Below are positions 13,358 through 15,680 of a stretch of DNA of 15,680 bases, piece by piece. This DNA comes from Tumulicola sp039922955 (GTDB taxonomy: Bacteria; Vulcanimicrobiota; Vulcanimicrobiia; Vulcanimicrobiales; Vulcanimicrobiaceae). Position 1 is the first letter of the stretch, and the number at the start of each line of letters is the position of its first letter. The position numbers and the translations under genes are program-made. The notes under the pieces are model-generated. The model worked only from the letters and a program-made list of their open reading frames with translations, did no database searches and was not told where the DNA came from. Location: positions 1-15,680 of the forward strand of contig JBDTDR010000098.1 in assembly GCA_039922955.1 (NCBI GenBank), read 5' to 3'.

Positions 13358-14144
13358 CCGGCGCGCGACCCATTTCGAGCAGCTCGGGAATCGTTACGAA
13401 GCGGTACCCCCTTTGCTTGAGGGCCTCGACGATGAGGCGCGTCGCTTCGACGTCGCGGCTACGGTCGCAGACGTGCGCCGGCACGTGCGGACGCGCGCAG
13501 ATGATGCCGCGGTTACCGTCGTGCAAGTCAATGATCGAACCGTCGCCGACGTAGCGCAGCACGCGCGACGCGATCAACGGCGCGGGCGGATATTCCCAGT
13601 CGTTCGGGAGCGGAACGGACCACATCACCGGCGTGTATCCAAGCTTGCGCACTTCGTCGAGAACCAGCCAATCGCGGCCGCCGTACGGAGGGCGCATGAT
13701 CCGCGTATGCCGGCCGCTGGCCGCGTAGATGGCTTGATCGGTGCGCTGGAGCGTCTCTCGAAGCCGCGCCGTGTCGTAAAGCACGAGATGCCCATGATTC
13801 CAGGTATGATTTCCGACCGCGTTGCCGTCGTCGACCTCTCGCCGAACGAGCGCTGGATAGGCCTGCACGGCCTGCCCCACCACGAAAAACGTTGCGTGTA
13901 CGTGCTCGGCGCGCAGAACGCCGAGAATCGCGTCGGTATACGGCGGATTGGGCCCGTCGTCGTAGGTGAGGGCCACGACGCGTTCGTTTTTCGGACCGCT
14001 CACGACGGTTCTGCCGAAAAGCTGGTTCCCGGGGCTTTCAACGATTTCGTAAATTCCAAAACTCAGCGCGGCGACGAGCGCGAGCACCAGCACCGTGCGC
14101 GCCGCGACGCGAGCCTTGACGTCAGTCAGACTATTTGCAGGCAC
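13326..14144 (-). CDS. Polysaccharide deacetylase (CE4, NodB domain), membrane-anchored
   Basis: The 272-aa protein starts with GTG at 14142-14144. A single N-terminal helix (about 17-35) anchors or exports it, placing the catalytic domain outside the inner membrane. All five CE4 motifs are present: TYDDG at 60-64, HTWNH at 113-117 (metal His), RPPYG at 151-155, the DW pair near 182-183, and DLHDG at 206-210. It should remove N- or O-acetyl groups from peptidoglycan, chitin-like or exopolysaccharide chains, using a divalent metal. After motif 5 a short loop carries C216, H220, H224 and C226. Its start overlaps the unknown gene's stop by 14 bp, so translation is probably coupled, and it ends a three-gene minus-strand unit. 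Confidence 0.92.
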   Translation of the reverse strand: MPANSLTDVKARVAARTVLVLALVAALSFGIYEIVESPGNQLFGRTVVSGPKNERVVALTYDDGPNPPYTDAILGVLRAEHVHATFFVVGQAVQAYPALVRREVDDGNAVGNHTWNHGHLVLYDTARLRETLQRTDQAIYAASGRHTRIMRPPYGGRDWLVLDEVRKLGYTPVMWSVPLPNDWEYPPAPLIASRVLRYVGDGSIIDLHDGNRGIICARPHVPAHVCDRSRDVEATRLIVEALKQRGYRFVTIPELLEMGRAPATRTRARPGG

Positions 14145-14787
14145 TGGTACGCGCGCGGGCCTGCGCGGCCGTCACGTTCTTGCGGAACTCTTCCGGCCCG
14201 AAGGCGCGAAAATCGTCGACGACTTTCCCGTATCGCGGGTCGGCTTTTTGGCCTTGCACGTGCAACAGATCGTTCGGGCCCTGCTTGCGGAGATCGAGTT
14301 GAACCTGCCGGTTTGACGAGTGCGTCGCCCAGTAATGCGGATTCGTAAACGTTACGGTGCGTTCGCCTTGCTTGAAATCGGCGAGTTGCTTCACGTAGAC
14401 GCTGTAGTATGCATCGGGATTCGGAAGCGGCGGCAGATTTACCATCTGCCAGATGCCGTCCTGATCGAGTCCGCCGAAGAAAAAGCTTACGTCGTAGATT
14501 TTCCCGGCCGGCGCTTTGATCAAGATCTCCTTGCAGTTGTAGCTGCGAATCCGATACTCAAACTTCGAGACGCCCTCGACGTCCTGCATGCGGTATTCTT
14601 CTTCATATATGGGCGGCTTGGCGTAGCGAATGGAGAGGCGCGCGTAGAGCTGGCTCGGCGCTTTTTGCGCCTTGGTCACGCCCCCGAAACGCCCCATCTC
14701 GCCGGCGCCGTAGATCTTCCAGCCGGCGACCAGAAATATCGCCGTAAGGACGACGATGAAGATCTCGACGGGCGGCAACCGGCGCAT
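14131..14787 (-). CDS. Unknown single-pass membrane protein, extracytoplasmic body
   Basis: I do not recognise this 218-aa protein. Residues 8-24 (EIFIVVLTAIFLVAGWK) form one transmembrane helix after the basic MRRLPP, leaving about 190 residues outside the inner membrane. The body is rich in Tyr, Phe and Asp with beta-like stretches (KFEYRIRSYNCKEILI, YSVYVKQLADF, TVTFTNPHYW). There are two cysteines, C85 and C217 (second-to-last residue), which might pair. No enzyme motif is visible. AAGAGAG lies near 10 nt before the ATG at 14785-14787. The gene starts 13 bp after the RNase HI stop and overlaps the deacetylase by 14 bp, so it is likely made with both. A role alongside the deacetylase at the cell wall is inference only. 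Confidence 0.75.
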   Translation of the reverse strand: MRRLPPVEIFIVVLTAIFLVAGWKIYGAGEMGRFGGVTKAQKAPSQLYARLSIRYAKPPIYEEEYRMQDVEGVSKFEYRIRSYNCKEILIKAPAGKIYDVSFFFGGLDQDGIWQMVNLPPLPNPDAYYSVYVKQLADFKQGERTVTFTNPHYWATHSSNRQVQLDLRKQGPNDLLHVQGQKADPRYGKVVDDFRAFGPEEFRKNVTAAQARARTSACK

Positions 14788-14800
14788 AACCGCGGCTCTC

Positions 14801-15244
14801 TTACTTGGCGGTCGCGGGGGCTTCCTGGTCGAGCACGCGGTTCACCAAGCGGTCGGCCAGAACGTTTTGTTTGCGCGGCACATGCCGAAGATCGATATGC
14901 TCGAAGCGCCTCACGAGGGCCAGGGCCCGCCGATGGAGCGGCTGCAGATCGGCGTGCTTAACGCGGTATTCGCCGCGCAGCTGCTTGACCACCAGCTCGG
15001 AGTCCAAGCGAATGGCGAGCCGGCGAATGCCGCGCTTCGCCGCGGCTTCGAGCCCGATGACGAGGGCGGTCCATTCGGCGACGTTGTTGGTGGCGATGCC
15101 GAGGTAGGCGCCCACTTCCTCCGTTACCTCACCCGAGGAATCGAGCAGAACGGCGCCGCTCGCCGCCGGCCCAGGGTTCCCTCGAGATCCGCCGTCGGCA
15201 AAAAGCGTGGCCTCGGCCGAAACCCCGTCGAACAGCATGCGCAT
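14801..15244 (-). CDS. Ribonuclease HI-family protein
   Basis: I choose the ATG at 15242-15244 (147 aa). The frame stays open to 15397, but those 51 extra residues are low-complexity and lie across the start of the divergent gene at 15306. The fold shows LFADGGSRGNPGPAASG (14-30), ATNNVAEWTALVIGLEAA (51-68), LDSELVVKQLRGEYRVK (80-96) and RKQNVLADRLVNR (124-136). The catalytic four, D17, E57, D81 and D131, are all present. It would cut RNA in RNA-DNA hybrids in the cytosol. It resembles the short bacterial RNase HI-like group rather than E. coli RnhA, because the basic handle region is absent. It is first in the minus-strand unit, with an unknown gene 13 bp downstream. Confidence 0.9.
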   Translation of the reverse strand: MRMLFDGVSAEATLFADGGSRGNPGPAASGAVLLDSSGEVTEEVGAYLGIATNNVAEWTALVIGLEAAAKRGIRRLAIRLDSELVVKQLRGEYRVKHADLQPLHRRALALVRRFEHIDLRHVPRKQNVLADRLVNRVLDQEAPATAK

Positions 15245-15294
15245 GGTTCGGCTTTTCGGCGAGCGCGCGGCATGGACCGCCCGGCTCGTGGGTG

Positions 15295-15301
15295 AAGGGA
15301 G
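15295..15301 (+). promoter_or_regulatory. Shine-Dalgarno for the exported protein at 15306
   Basis: AAGGGAG lies 4 nt before the ATG at 15306 and selects this start over an ATG at 15207, from which the frame would cover the RNase HI start and hide the signal peptide. Confidence 0.75.
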
Positions 15302-15305
15302 CGCT

Positions 15306-15656
15306 ATGAAATCATTCTTCTCTCCCGCCGCCGCCGCGGCGCTCTTCGTCGCGGCGCTGATCGCCCTCTCCTCGAGCACGGCGCTGGCCGCATCCACGTT
15401 CTACGGCATCGTCGTGCACGTCTCGACCAGCAACATCAAGGTTCAAGATTCTCGCACGAAGCAAACCTTGAGTTTCACGATCGTGCCGAAGTTCAATCAG
15501 GTCTTTTCCGCCAGCGGCAAAACGACGTATCAAATGAGCGCGATCAAGGCCGGCCAGTACGTCGGAATCATCTACGACCAAAAACTCCTCGGCGTCCGCC
15601 ACGCCGACAAAATCTATCTCCTCAACAACGCCAACCAAAAAATCGGCGCACAGTAG
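15306..15656 (+). CDS. Small exported protein, DUF5666/OB-like
   Basis: The protein has 116 aa. A signal peptide fills residues 1-28 (MKSFF, then an Ala/Leu-rich core) with an ALA cleavage site before A29, leaving an 88-aa mature domain without cysteine. The mature chain reads as short beta strands: FYGIVVHVSTSNIKVQDSRT, LSFTIVP, IKAGQYVGIIYDQKLLG and HADKIYLL. This G.V..V....I.V.D start followed by a G..V.V.YD turn is the layout of DUF5666-type small OB barrels, which sit in envelope proteins of several phyla. The role is unknown. It is divergent from RNase HI across 61 bp with no clear promoter motif. The last 24 bases of the window hold nothing I can identify. Confidence 0.82.
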   Translation: MKSFFSPAAAAALFVAALIALSSSTALAASTFYGIVVHVSTSNIKVQDSRTKQTLSFTIVPKFNQVFSASGKTTYQMSAIKAGQYVGIIYDQKLLGVRHADKIYLLNNANQKIGAQ

Positions 15657-15680
15657 CGGGCGGCAAACGCGTGTCATCCT

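Noticed and set aside
15245..15397. N-terminal extension of RNase HI to 198 aa
   Set aside because: The extra part is low-complexity, not RNase H-like, and covers the well-supported start and signal peptide of the divergent gene at 15306.
1..15680. CRISPR, tRNA/rRNA, insertion sequence, toxin-antitoxin, phage or known defence genes
   Set aside because: I found no spaced direct repeats, cloverleaf, transposase, integrase or paired small genes; nearly all sequence is filled by the genes listed.

Overview
This is a GC-rich, gene-dense bacterial chromosomal window with no RNA gene, CRISPR array, insertion sequence, phage gene or replication origin that I can see. The base composition, many GTG starts, few introduced spaces between genes, and the lipoprotein at 2976-3977 (a beta-propeller-like family with the phrases CGYDDKGNLYVDG and YAHGGTKPI) look to me like Candidatus Eremiobacterota (WPS-2, Vulcanimicrobium/Baltobacteraceae relatives). 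That placement is from memory of such proteins and was not tested. The TolC-type outer-membrane factor and lipoproteins argue for a two-membrane (diderm) cell.

Layout. 1-2207 (+): the 3' part of an efflux operon, a truncated TolC-family outer-membrane factor coupled by an ATGA overlap to an RND-type periplasmic adaptor; the pump itself is not in view. 2217-3977 (-): a lipoprotein gene followed after 6 bp by a HAD phosphatase that resembles eukaryotic-type phosphomannomutase. 4121-5649 (+): an atypical extended SDR (NAD(P)-binding epimerase-like) and a small secreted protein, closed by a 12-bp stem terminator at 5657-5694 that also serves the opposing gene. 5675-7714 (-): a PAS-PAS-SpoIIE phosphatase-HATPase regulator, divergent by only 6 bp from an EmrB/QacA-type 14-TM drug exporter (7721-9217, +). 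9223-12442: a glycan-assembly patch with a GT2 glycosyltransferase (-) divergent from two coupled GT4 glycosyltransferases (+). 12394-13357: a GNAT acetyltransferase (-) and a DUF3465 protein (+). 13326-15244 (-): a compact three-gene unit RNase HI, unknown membrane-anchored protein, CE4 polysaccharide deacetylase. 15306-15656 (+): a small exported OB-like protein.

Together the genes are mostly about the cell envelope: efflux, surface glycan synthesis and trimming, exported small proteins, plus one stress-type phosphatase regulator. Genes are packed tightly, with two antisense overlaps of convergent 3' ends (49 and 32 bp), stop-start overlaps, and two convergent stem-loops (5657-5694 and 9217-9242). 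I found no convincing undescribed defence or mobile system. The most interesting unexplained items are the unknown protein at 14131-14787 inside the RNase HI/deacetylase unit, the solitary DUF3465 protein, and the lipoprotein-PMM-like pair.
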